A program made the translations under genes and the position numbers. Of a DNA stretch of 64,000 bases, positions 53,787 to 61,906 are shown piece by piece (within the stretch, counting starts at the first letter, position 1; each line of letters begins with the position of its first letter). The stretch is taken from the NCBI RefSeq assembly GCF_000302595.1, contig NZ_JH947127.1, forward strand, positions 787,501 to 851,500. The letters run 5' to 3'. A model generated the notes under the pieces. That model ran no database searches, had not been told where the DNA came from, and saw nothing but the letters and a program-made list of their open reading frames with translations. The stretch is from Pedobacter arcticus A12. Lineage in GTDB: Bacteria > Bacteroidota > Bacteroidia > Sphingobacteriales > Sphingobacteriaceae.

Positions 53787-56078
53787 ATGAAATTGAAGTC
53801 TTTTATATATCTATTCATCATCACTTTGTTTGTTGCATCTTGTAGCAATACCAAGTATTTGCCTAAAGGCGAATTGCTTTACGTTGGTGCTAAAATTAAA
53901 ATTGAGGGTGATAGTGTTCCGAAAAATGAAAAATCTATTTTAAAAGATGAGCTGGAAAGCATTTTAAGACCGCTTCCGAATTCTTCCATTTTGGGTTTAC
54001 GCCCCAAACTATGGATTTACAACATTACCAAAACCGACAAGCAAAAAGGAATTAAACATTTTTTTAACAAAAAATTTGGTCAAGCGCCAGTGTATTTCTC
54101 AAAAGTAAATTTAGATTATAACGTTCAACTGATTGAAAACAGACTGGACAATAGAGGTTTTTTTAAAGGCAAAGCTTACGCGGATTCTACCGCTAAACGC
54201 AAAAGAGCTACGGCAATTTATACGGTAAAGCCTAATTTCCAATATAAAATTAGAGAAGTAAAGTTCCCTACAGATTCTAGTAAATTGGGTTTAGCCGTTG
54301 CGGAAACTAAGGAAACCACCTTTTTTAAAGCCGGCGAGCCTTATGATTTAGATAAAATCAAAGCAGAAAGAACAAGAATTGATGCTAAACTGAAAGAACA
54401 GGGTTTCTTTTACTTTGGTCCAGATTATTTATTGATCCAGGTAGATAGTACGGTCGGCAAACACCAAGTGGATTTGATTATGAAAGTGAAAAATGAAACG
54501 CCACAACCTGCCAAAAATGTTTACAACATCGGTAAAATTTATGTTTTTCCGGATTATAGTTTAGGTGATGATAGTATTCAGCGCAATACAGATTCACTTT
54601 ATAAATACAAAGACTTAATTGTTGTTGACCCCAAAAAGAAATATAAACCACAGGTTTTTGACCGGGCGTTACAATTTAACCAAGGTGATATTTATAACAG
54701 GACAGATCATAATTTATCATTAAACAGATTGGTTAACGTAGGGACTTTCAAATTTGTAAAAAATGAATTTAGAACTTCTGATTCTTTAAACAGTGTTTTA
54801 GATGCTTATTATTACCTAACCCCATTACCAAAAAAATCTATCCGGCTTGAACTGTTGGGTAAAACCAACTCCGCAAATTACACTGGATCAGAAGTAAATT
54901 TAAACTGGACAAACAGAAATACTTTTAGAGGTGCAGAGCAATTAACGATTACCGCGTTTGCAGGATTGGAAACACAAGTATCTGGACAAAACGGAGGCAA
55001 TAATGTGATGCGCTTTGGCGGAGATGCCAGTTTAATTTGGCCAAAGTTTATGGTACCGTTTGTAAAACTAAAATCGGTTTCCGCATTTACGCCAAAAACT
55101 GTTGCAACCTTAGGTTTTGAATATCAAAACAGAACAAACCTATATTCGCTAAATACTTTTAGAGGTTCTTTTGGTTACCTGTGGAAAGAAAATATCCGTA
55201 AAGAACACTCATTAAAGGTTACAGAGATTACCTACACAAACTCTTCAAACGTTTCTGAGGAATACCTACTTAAGGCAAAGAACGATCTAAGTTTACAACG
55301 AGTAATTGATGATCAGTTGATTTTTGGTCCATCTTATAGTTATACGTACACCACTACTGGCGAAGCACAGAAGAAAAACACTTTTTATTATAAGGGACAG
55401 GTTGATCTAGCGGGAAACATAGCTGGCCTAATTAATAAAGGTGATGTATTAAATGGAGACACATCGAGAATATTTGGCGTACCATTTAGCCAATATTTAA
55501 AAATAGAAAACGATTTTAGACATTATTTAAAACTGGGCGCTAAATCTACAATTGCTAGTCGGGTTATCACGGGTTTTGGTTATGCTTACGCAAACTCTTC
55601 TCAGTTACCTTTTATTAAACAATTCTTTATTGGTGGTACAAATAGTTTACGTGGTTTTAGAGCAAGATCTATTGGACCTGGTAGTTACGAACAGGTGATT
55701 GATCCAAACTCCTTTTTACCAGATCAATCTGGAGATATCAAATTAGAATTAAACTCAGAATACAGATATGATTTCACCTCTATATTTAAAGGGGCTTTAT
55801 TTGTTGATGCAGGAAATATCTGGTTGTTAAATAACGACCCAGAAAAGCCGGGAGCTACGTTTAGTAAGCAGTTTATAAGTGAATTAGCAGTTGATGCTGG
55901 CGCCGGCTTACGCTTAGATTTATCTTTTTTAATATTGCGTTTAGATTTAGGCTTCCCAATCAGAAAACCTTATTTACCAAAAGGAGATCGATGGGTTTTT
56001 AACGATATCAAATTTGGGGATAAAGCGTGGAGGAAAGAGAATTTAGTCTTTAACTTGGCTATTGGATATCCTTTTTAA
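53787..56078 (+). CDS. tamL: TamL-type BamA-family lipoprotein
   Basis: A 763-residue Omp85 protein. ATG 53787 (MKLKSFIYLFIITLFVASC) is preferred; the longer frame starting at TTG 53727 lies within tamB. The lipobox FVASC (Cys19) makes it a lipoprotein, as described for TamL, the Bacteroidota/Chlorobi counterpart of TamA. POTRA-like repeats occupy about 30-390; the C-terminal barrel includes GGTNSLRGFRARSIGPGSYE (about 630-650, the G-x-x-S-x-R-G-F loop) and ends LVFNLAIGYPF. It pairs with the TamB gene (1 bp after its stop). Confidence 0.94.
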   Translation: MKLKSFIYLFIITLFVASCSNTKYLPKGELLYVGAKIKIEGDSVPKNEKSILKDELESILRPLPNSSILGLRPKLWIYNITKTDKQKGIKHFFNKKFGQAPVYFSKVNLDYNVQLIENRLDNRGFFKGKAYADSTAKRKRATAIYTVKPNFQYKIREVKFPTDSSKLGLAVAETKETTFFKAGEPYDLDKIKAERTRIDAKLKEQGFFYFGPDYLLIQVDSTVGKHQVDLIMKVKNETPQPAKNVYNIGKIYVFPDYSLGDDSIQRNTDSLYKYKDLIVVDPKKKYKPQVFDRALQFNQGDIYNRTDHNLSLNRLVNVGTFKFVKNEFRTSDSLNSVLDAYYYLTPLPKKSIRLELLGKTNSANYTGSEVNLNWTNRNTFRGAEQLTITAFAGLETQVSGQNGGNNVMRFGGDASLIWPKFMVPFVKLKSVSAFTPKTVATLGFEYQNRTNLYSLNTFRGSFGYLWKENIRKEHSLKVTEITYTNSSNVSEEYLLKAKNDLSLQRVIDDQLIFGPSYSYTYTTTGEAQKKNTFYYKGQVDLAGNIAGLINKGDVLNGDTSRIFGVPFSQYLKIENDFRHYLKLGAKSTIASRVITGFGYAYANSSQLPFIKQFFIGGTNSLRGFRARSIGPGSYEQVIDPNSFLPDQSGDIKLELNSEYRYDFTSIFKGALFVDAGNIWLLNNDPEKPGATFSKQFISELAVDAGAGLRLDLSFLILRLDLGFPIRKPYLPKGDRWVFNDIKFGDKAWRKENLVFNLAIGYPF

Positions 56079-56248
56079 TAGTTATAGCGCAAGTTTTGAG
56101 TTAGTGGAAAAGGCTGTTGGGAGATTTGTACTTTAGATAAGAAGAAGATTTAAAACTTAGGTGTCCGTTAGAAGAAACGAAGCCTGCACAAGTCAGGTTT
56201 ACCCACATGAGTAAACGCACTAATACTTGCGCTAGTAGCTTTTGAAAT

Positions 56249-56863
56249 CTAAAAAAACGTTAATCTAACTGTCTGCAGTATTGCCAACGCAAAAAACATG
56301 TAAGCAATACTCTTATTAATTACACGGTGGCTAAATGAAAACTTATTTTGAATATACTGTGCAAATCGTCCGAAAAAATACAAACAACCAAACGAACCTA
56401 TTGATGCGCCAATAGCAAAAACTACTAAAGCAATTCCTTCTGTACTAATCCATTGATGGGCAATTAAAAAAGTGCCTCCAATAGTCCAAAAAGGAATAAT
56501 CATCGGATTAAAAACACCAAGTAAAATGCCAGTTTTAATACTGTCTCTTTTCTTATCGTTGGTCATAGGTTTAAGTGTTTTCTTTGACTGTAGGTAACTC
56601 AGCGTTCCCATTAGCAAAAAAATCCCGACCATGATCCACTCTAACCAAATCAAAAATTCTTTTTTTGTGGCAAACCATTCCGCGAAGCGCATCAATATAT
56701 AGGTAAAAACACCTTCAACCAGCGCAAACGAGATTGCAAAAATCACCACTTGCTTTAATCCCTTGTTTATAGAAATCTGCATTGCCGTTAAGTTGATATT
56801 TCCCAGTGGGATATATCCAACAAAATTTACCACTACGGCTACAAAAAAGGTAAGCAAAAGCAT
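56249..56863 (-). CDS. LysE/RhtB family exporter
   Basis: A 204-residue six-helix membrane protein. The N-terminal helix contains FVGYIPLGNINLTAMQISIN (the P-x-G-P-like family motif in altered form), followed by KGLKQVVIFAISFALVEGVF, and the middle has GILLGVFNPMIIPFWTIGGT (about 112-131), the family's N-P motif. The family exports amino acids or related metabolites; this divergent Bacteroidota form has no known substrate. It is a single gene; the 170-bp gap to tamL shows no terminator I could identify. Confidence 0.87.
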   Translation of the reverse strand: MLLLTFFVAVVVNFVGYIPLGNINLTAMQISINKGLKQVVIFAISFALVEGVFTYILMRFAEWFATKKEFLIWLEWIMVGIFLLMGTLSYLQSKKTLKPMTNDKKRDSIKTGILLGVFNPMIIPFWTIGGTFLIAHQWISTEGIALVVFAIGASIGSFGCLYFFGRFAQYIQNKFSFSHRVINKSIAYMFFALAILQTVRLTFF

Positions 56864-57104
56864 AGGGGCAAAGATAAAACTTTAAGCAAATTTTGCGCAT
56901 AAAAAAGCCGAAAGCAAAACCGCATATCGCCAGTGAGAAATGTTAGCAGTATTGATGATTAACTTAAGAATTGTTATTATCGTTGTAAAAACATGAGCGC
57001 AAAGAAACCAATTCAATGTGGAATACAATTTTAGCTAAAATAAAACTAGCAGCTCTCTTTAAATGGTTTTTAATATTTCGAAGAAAACAGTCTAAAAGTC
57101 GAAA

Positions 57105-57689
57105 CTAACTTTTAACAATCCCATATAGAATGTAACTGATTATCTGATTACAATCAGTAGTGTTGTTTACAGATATAGACTTTTGCCCTGGTCTTTCCAG
57201 TCCAGATAGTGCAGCATTAATCCACGAGCTTAAAAAACAGATATCATTTTCAGACATTTTCTTAAACTCATCACATTGGACGCCACCGTTAATAATTTCT
57301 TTTATAAAATTAAGGTGGATTTCCTCAAACTCTTCTTTTAAGGGATAAATCTCTTTATAGTGATCAAAAATATCATCCAATACTACCTTTGAAAGATTAA
57401 CGCTTTCTGCCCTTAATGCTAAACGGGACAATATATAGGCAGAGAATTTTGCGAAGGCGGTACTTTCTCTATTTACAGCCACTCTTATCAGCTTCGTAGC
57501 GTTCATCATCTCATGCTTTACTACCGATTGGAACAATTCCGTTTTACCTGGATAGTAATAATAAAGCGTACTTTTGCCCTTCCCTACCACCTTGGCAACT
57601 TCGTCCATGGTGGTTTTCTTTAAACCGTACTGAGAAAACAACGTTTTTGCTGCTTTCAATATCTCTAAATCTAATTCGTCTTCTTTCAT
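57105..57689 (-). CDS. TetR family regulator
   Basis: A 194-residue TetR protein: LEILKAAKTLFSQYGLKKTT, then the HTH MDEVAKVVGKGKSTLYYYYPGK (about 27-48), and a helical effector domain of about 140 residues. The fourth TetR in the window, it is not close to the other three outside the HTH. It is divergent from the outer-membrane barrel gene at 57979, which it may control. An inverted repeat, GACTAA...TTAGTC, lies 18 bp upstream of its start. Confidence 0.92.
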   Translation of the reverse strand: MKEDELDLEILKAAKTLFSQYGLKKTTMDEVAKVVGKGKSTLYYYYPGKTELFQSVVKHEMMNATKLIRVAVNRESTAFAKFSAYILSRLALRAESVNLSKVVLDDIFDHYKEIYPLKEEFEEIHLNFIKEIINGGVQCDEFKKMSENDICFLSSWINAALSGLERPGQKSISVNNTTDCNQIISYILYGIVKS

Positions 57690-57706
57690 TACACCTCTTT
57701 TTTATC

Positions 57707-57727
57707 GACTAAAATTTTTGGTTAGTC
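57707..57727. promoter_or_regulatory. Candidate TetR operator
   Basis: GACTAA (57707-57712) and TTAGTC (57722-57727) are perfect inverted half-sites with a 9-bp spacer, just upstream of the TetR start codon. The similarity to the TGACT/AGTCA repeat at 19632-19654 is noted; the assignment is tentative. Confidence 0.45.
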
Positions 57728-57907
57728 TAATATACAAAAATAAATTAAATAGTTTCATGGACTATAAACGAAAGAATCACCACAAAAATCGTCAGCATTC
57801 TGTAATAGATACGTCAGCTATCCGTCAAATATGCCGTTAGTCAATGAGTTACGATTCCTCTTCATTTTTAACCCGTAATTCAATTTCGCAGTGAATAAAT
57901 TTTAGAC

Positions 57908-57915
57908 TATTTTTG
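57908..57915 (+). promoter_or_regulatory. Candidate -7 box for the outer-membrane barrel gene
   Basis: TATTTTTG fits TAnnTTTG and lies 64 bp before the start codon at 57979. The -33 position (TTTC near 57884) is only a partial match. Confidence 0.35.
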
Positions 57916-57978
57916 TTTCATAGTCGAAAACATAAAAATCAAATCGATTACTATTAATAAACAAAAACAAATAAAATC

Positions 57979-58605
57979 ATGAAAAAATTAATTTTGTCAA
58001 TCGCAGTTTTAACAGGTTTAGCATTTAGCAGCCAAGCACAAACAGAAAAAGGAAAATGGATTTTAGGAGGAAGCGCATCTTACGAATCAGTAAAATCCGA
58101 TGCAAGTAATTCTAAAGCGGTAGAAAATTTCAGTATCGTACCAAACGTAGGTTACTTTATTTCAGATAATATTGCTTTAGGTACGGGTTTAGGATATCAA
58201 TATACTAACATTGGAGTAGCTAGCGGAGCGTTAATCGCAGGTCAAACTGAGGCTTTTGTTGTTGCTCCTTTCGGTAGAGTTTATGTACCAATTGCGGAAA
58301 AATTCGCTTTCTTTGGTCAGGCGCAAGTGCCTTTGGCTTTTGGAACGGCAAAAGAAACTGATGCTGATGGCAAATCAGGCGATAAAATTGGCAACTCTAC
58401 TGCTATTGGTGTTGTTTTATCTCCAGGTTTCACTTACTTCCCATCTAAAAAAATCGGAATTGAGTTTGCTTTTAAAGGTATTTCTTACAATAACCTGAAA
58501 GTAGAAGATGCAAACAACAATACAGTTAAAGGTGCAGGTAACGACAGCTTCGCAATTGGAACAGATTTCTTTGCTCCACAAATTGGAGTTCAGTTTTACT
58601 TCTAA
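57979..58605 (+). CDS. Small outer-membrane beta-barrel protein
   Basis: A 208-residue protein with a clear signal peptide (residues 1-21, FSSQAQ) and alternating hydrophobic/hydrophilic strands: KWILGGSASYESV, FSIVPNVGYFISDNIALGTG, FGRVYVPIAEKFAFFGQAQV, IGVVLSPGFTYFPSKKIGIE and the terminal FFAPQIGVQFYF, which ends in an aromatic residue as barrel proteins do. This is an 8-strand OmpA/OmpW-like porin-type protein, common and often abundant in Bacteroidota. The function is unknown. It has its own terminator and is divergent from a TetR gene. Confidence 0.9.
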   Translation: MKKLILSIAVLTGLAFSSQAQTEKGKWILGGSASYESVKSDASNSKAVENFSIVPNVGYFISDNIALGTGLGYQYTNIGVASGALIAGQTEAFVVAPFGRVYVPIAEKFAFFGQAQVPLAFGTAKETDADGKSGDKIGNSTAIGVVLSPGFTYFPSKKIGIEFAFKGISYNNLKVEDANNNTVKGAGNDSFAIGTDFFAPQIGVQFYF

Positions 58606-58623
58606 TTAGAACAAAACCATATT

Positions 58624-58657
58624 AACAAAAGGTTGCCTTACAAGGCAACCTTTTGTT
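58624..58657 (+). terminator. Terminator of the outer-membrane barrel gene
   Basis: AACAAAAGGTTGCCTT (58624-58639) and AAGGCAACCTTTTGTT (58642-58657) are perfectly complementary around two bases, with a T-rich 3' arm. Confidence 0.9.
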
Positions 58658-58770
58658 GTTTATAAAACTTCGGGAAGCTTAGAGTAGTACGAACTATAAA
58701 GCTTCTGCACAACTACCAAACGTTTGTTGTATTTCGAAGTTCGCTGACACAGCTTAGTATCTCCCCCCAA

Positions 58771-58804
58771 AAAAAAATCCCCTGATTGTTTAATCAGAGG
58801 ATCT
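58771..58804 (-). terminator. Terminator of the cysDN genes
   Basis: On the minus strand ATCCTCTGATT and AATCAGGGGAT pair with one mismatch (58777-58802) and are followed by a run of T. It lies about 25 bp after the cysN stop. Confidence 0.88.
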
Positions 58805-58826
58805 TAAATCATCAAATATTACTTCG

Positions 58827-60074
58827 CTACAATGCCGCTCTCAGCATTAAAGCGCCAACGGTAACGTTTGTACGGCTATCAATGATAATAGCACCACCGT
58901 TTCTTTTGTTTTTATCGTATGGATCAAAAGCCAACTCATCGGCTGTCTTTATTTCAACCCTACCAATATCGTTTAATCCAAAACTATCTGCATTCACTTT
59001 TTCAAGCGTATTGATATTTACTTTGTACAAAATCTCCCGTATTTTGCAACGCGTTACCTTGCTTTGGTGTTGGATAAAATAAGTTGCAGAAGTATCTAAC
59101 TCGCGTGTGTCCATCCAGCAGATATCTGCCTCAATTTCGTTGGAAACAATCGGCGGACGTTCAATTTCTCCAATCATGTCTCCACGACTGATATCTATCT
59201 CATCCGCTAAATGCAAAGTGATTGATTTTCCATCTTCCGCAATTGCATGTTCACCATCAAAAGTTTCGATCTTAGAAATGGTTGACTTCATACCTGATGG
59301 AAAAACCTTTATTGTATCTCCCAATTTTAGCGCACCGCTCAAAATCCTACCAGCATAACCTCTATAATCATGCAGTTCATCTGTTTGCGGTCTCACAACC
59401 CATTGTACCGCCATACGAGCAGGCAACAAAGTATCGAGTTCACGTACAGGAACAGTTTCTAAATGATCCAATAAGTTTTTTCCTTTATACCAAGGCATAT
59501 TTACAGAATCATTTACAATATTATCTCCGTGTAAAGCACTTACGGGGATAAAAGTTACTTCATGTATACCTAATTTTACCGCTAAAGCATGATATTCAGC
59601 GTGGATTCGATCAAAAACCTCCTCGCTATAATCAACCATGTCCATTTTGTTAACACAAACAACCACATGCTCTAAAGCTAAAAGCGACACTAAATAGGTG
59701 TGACGAATTGTTTGCTCAATAACACCTTTACGGGCATCAATCAGAATAATGGACAAATCGGCGTTTGAAGCGCCTGTAACCATATTACGAGTATATTGGA
59801 TATGCCCCGGAGTATCAGCAATAATGAACTTCCTTTTCTCTGTTTGGAAATATTTATACGCTACATCTATGGTAATTCCTTGCTCACGCTCGGCCTTTAA
59901 TCCATCTGTTAAAATGGCCAAATCAACCGTCCCATCTTCATTTTTACGACTTGATTTTTGAATCGCTTCTAATTGATCTGCCAATACAGAACCTGTATCG
60001 TACAATAAACGACCAATTAAAGTGCTCTTTCCGTCGTCAACACTACCTGCTGTTAAAAATTTTAATATATCCAT
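58827..60074 (-). CDS. cysN: Sulfate adenylyltransferase subunit 1 (GTPase)
   Basis: A 415-residue EF-Tu-like GTPase. The P-loop is in LTAGSVDDGKSTLIGRLLYD (about 7-26), the switch G2/G3 in ADTPGHIQYTRNMVTGAS (about 91-108), NKMDMVDYS (about 147-155) is next, and beta-barrel domains follow to the end (VGALMLRAAL). It couples GTP hydrolysis to APS formation by CysD. The fused CysC (APS kinase) seen in some bacteria is absent, consistent with the APS-reductase-type CysH in this cluster. Its start overlaps the cysD stop by one base. Confidence 0.96.
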   Translation of the reverse strand: MDILKFLTAGSVDDGKSTLIGRLLYDTGSVLADQLEAIQKSSRKNEDGTVDLAILTDGLKAEREQGITIDVAYKYFQTEKRKFIIADTPGHIQYTRNMVTGASNADLSIILIDARKGVIEQTIRHTYLVSLLALEHVVVCVNKMDMVDYSEEVFDRIHAEYHALAVKLGIHEVTFIPVSALHGDNIVNDSVNMPWYKGKNLLDHLETVPVRELDTLLPARMAVQWVVRPQTDELHDYRGYAGRILSGALKLGDTIKVFPSGMKSTISKIETFDGEHAIAEDGKSITLHLADEIDISRGDMIGEIERPPIVSNEIEADICWMDTRELDTSATYFIQHQSKVTRCKIREILYKVNINTLEKVNADSFGLNDIGRVEIKTADELAFDPYDKNKRNGGAIIIDSRTNVTVGALMLRAAL

Positions 60075-60964
60075 TAAAAGTATCCTCCTTTTTTACGGTC
60101 TTCCATGGCTGCTTCAGAAACTTTATCATCCATACGGGCACCTCTTTCACTAATTTTTGACTGACTGATTTCTAAAATAATATCGTCAATATCGGTTTTC
60201 ACAGATTCAACAGCTGCAGTACAAGTCATATCACCAACCGTACGGAAACGTACGCTTTTGGTGTAAACTGTATCATCCGCATCCATGTTTAAAAACTCGT
60301 GTGCTGCCATCCAAACCCCATTTCGTTCAATTACTTCTCGGTTATGAGAATAATAAATAGAAGGAATTTCGATTTTTTCTCGCTTAATATAGTTCCAAAC
60401 GTCGAGCTCTGTCCAATTGCTAATTGGAAAAACCCTTACATTTTCTCCTTTATTGATTCTGCCGTTGAAAGTATTCCAAAGCTCTGGTCTTTGACGTTTT
60501 GGATCCCACTGTCCAAACTCATCACGTACAGAAAAAATACGTTCTTTTGCCCTGGCTTTCTCCTCGTCTCTACGAGCACCTCCGATACAAGCGTCAAATT
60601 TATTTTGTTCTATAACTTCTAAAAGCGAAACTGTTTGTAAGGCATTTCTGCTTGCGTCTTTACCTTTTTGCTCAATTACTTTTCCGCTATCGATAGCATC
60701 TTGTACGTTAGCTACGATTAATCTTTCACCAATTTGTTTAGCTAAACGGTCACGGAATTCAATAACCTCGGGAAAGTTATGTCCGGTATCTACGTGTACC
60801 AAAGGAAAAGGAAACTTACCCGGACGGAAAGCTTTTTCTGCTAAACGTACCAACGTAATCGAATCTTTTCCTCCAGAGAATAACAGGGCAGGTTTTTCGA
60901 ATTGCCCAGCAACCTCTCTTAAAATTGCGATGGCTTCTGCCTCTAGTTGATCTAAATAATCCAT
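60074..60964 (-). CDS. cysD: Sulfate adenylyltransferase subunit 2
   Basis: A 296-residue PP-loop ATP pyrophosphatase that forms adenylyl sulfate (APS) with CysN. Motifs: ALLFSGGKDSITLVRLAEKA (SGGKDS, about 26-45), FPLVHVDTGHNFPEVIEFRD (about 52-71), CIGGARRDEEKARAKERIFS (about 122-141), and the C-terminal ERGARMDDKVSEAAMEDRK. Length matches E. coli CysD (302). It is cotranscribed with cysN; a 208-bp gap separates it from cysH upstream. Confidence 0.97.
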   Translation of the reverse strand: MDYLDQLEAEAIAILREVAGQFEKPALLFSGGKDSITLVRLAEKAFRPGKFPFPLVHVDTGHNFPEVIEFRDRLAKQIGERLIVANVQDAIDSGKVIEQKGKDASRNALQTVSLLEVIEQNKFDACIGGARRDEEKARAKERIFSVRDEFGQWDPKRQRPELWNTFNGRINKGENVRVFPISNWTELDVWNYIKREKIEIPSIYYSHNREVIERNGVWMAAHEFLNMDADDTVYTKSVRFRTVGDMTCTAAVESVKTDIDDIILEISQSKISERGARMDDKVSEAAMEDRKKGGYF

Positions 60965-61064
60965 TTTTTTAAAGTAATAAGTATTAAGTAGTAAGTAATA
61001 AGACCATATTATATGGTGATAAATCTAACCTCTGCTTAAGACTTTTTTATTCATTCATTTCAAA

Positions 61065-61148
61065 TTATAAGTCTTCGTCCAGTTGCGAACTACCAACTAA
61101 AAACTGTTGACTTTAGCAACTTATAAGTCTTCATCCCATTGCGGACTA
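61065..61148. repeat. 28-bp direct repeat between cysH and cysD
   Basis: TTATAAGTCTTCGTCC with its continuation (61065-61092) and TTATAAGTCTTCATCC with its continuation (61121-61148) agree at 24 of 28 positions. On the minus strand each ends in GAAGACTTATAA. The rest of this 208-bp gap is low-complexity AGTAATAAGT-type sequence. Confidence 0.6.
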
Positions 61149-61172
61149 CGGGTTAATAACCGTTTGCCTTAT

Positions 61173-61895
61173 TTACGGCTTAAAAACTTCTTCATGTGCG
61201 GTTACATCATGTAATCCGCATTCTTTCTTACTTGCATCTTCCCACCACCAACGACCGGCTCTAAAATCTTCGCCTGGCTGCACCGCTCGTGTACACGGTT
61301 GGCAACCTATACTAGGAAAGCCTTTATCATGTAGCGGATTGTAAGGAACATTCTTTTCATTAACGTAGGTTTTCACCTCATCCAAACTCCAAAAGAAAAG
61401 TGGATGTACTTTTATTAAGTTGTGCGCTGCATCCCACTCAACCCATTGCATATCCTCGCGATTTGCAGATTGATCTGCCCTTATTCCGGTTATCCAAACC
61501 TCGTGACCTGCTAAAGCTCTATTTAAAGGTTCAACTTTACGGATGCCACAACACTCTTTTCTGTTTTCCACAGATTCATAAAAACTACTTGGACCTTTTT
61601 TTGTCACCATTTCTTGTAGTTTTTCTTTGTCGGGATAAAACGTGTAAATCGGCTTCTGATACTTTTCTAAGGTACGGTTCCAGGTGTAATAAGTTTCTGT
61701 AAACATACGCCCGGTATCTAAAGTAAAAACTTTAACATTTAGGTCTTCAGTAAAAATCATATCAGAAATCACCTGATCTTCCCAACCAAAACTGGTAGAA
61801 AAAACTGCTTTTCCGCCAAAGTTTTGGGCAACAAAAGCCAAAAGCTGTTGTGGGCCTAAGCCTGCTATCGCTTGTTTTACTTCATCTATATTCAT
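61173..61895 (-). CDS. cysH: Adenylyl-sulfate (APS) reductase
   Basis: A 240-residue assimilatory sulfonucleotide reductase that yields sulfite. The PP-loop-derived region is VFSTSFGWEDQVISDMIFTE (about 32-51), followed by FTLDTGRMFTETYYTWNRTL. The cysteine pair ENRKECCGIRKVEPL (about 110-124) together with GCQPCTRAVQPGEDFRAGRW (about 196-215) is the four-cysteine pattern that binds [4Fe-4S] in APS-specific enzymes; the PAPS-specific E. coli enzyme lacks it. Electrons come from thioredoxin. It is 11 bp downstream of the siroheme/TSUP fusion gene. Confidence 0.95.
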   Translation of the reverse strand: MNIDEVKQAIAGLGPQQLLAFVAQNFGGKAVFSTSFGWEDQVISDMIFTEDLNVKVFTLDTGRMFTETYYTWNRTLEKYQKPIYTFYPDKEKLQEMVTKKGPSSFYESVENRKECCGIRKVEPLNRALAGHEVWITGIRADQSANREDMQWVEWDAAHNLIKVHPLFFWSLDEVKTYVNEKNVPYNPLHDKGFPSIGCQPCTRAVQPGEDFRAGRWWWEDASKKECGLHDVTAHEEVFKP

Positions 61896-61906
61896 CTTCA
61901 GTTTCT

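Noticed and set aside
57016-57108. 30-codon basic frame upstream of a TetR stop
   Set aside because: Too short, and it overlaps the end of the TetR gene; nothing beyond a start and stop supports it.
60965-61172. Riboswitch upstream of cysD
   Set aside because: I found no recognisable SAM-riboswitch or other conserved aptamer structure; the gap holds only direct repeats and low-complexity sequence.
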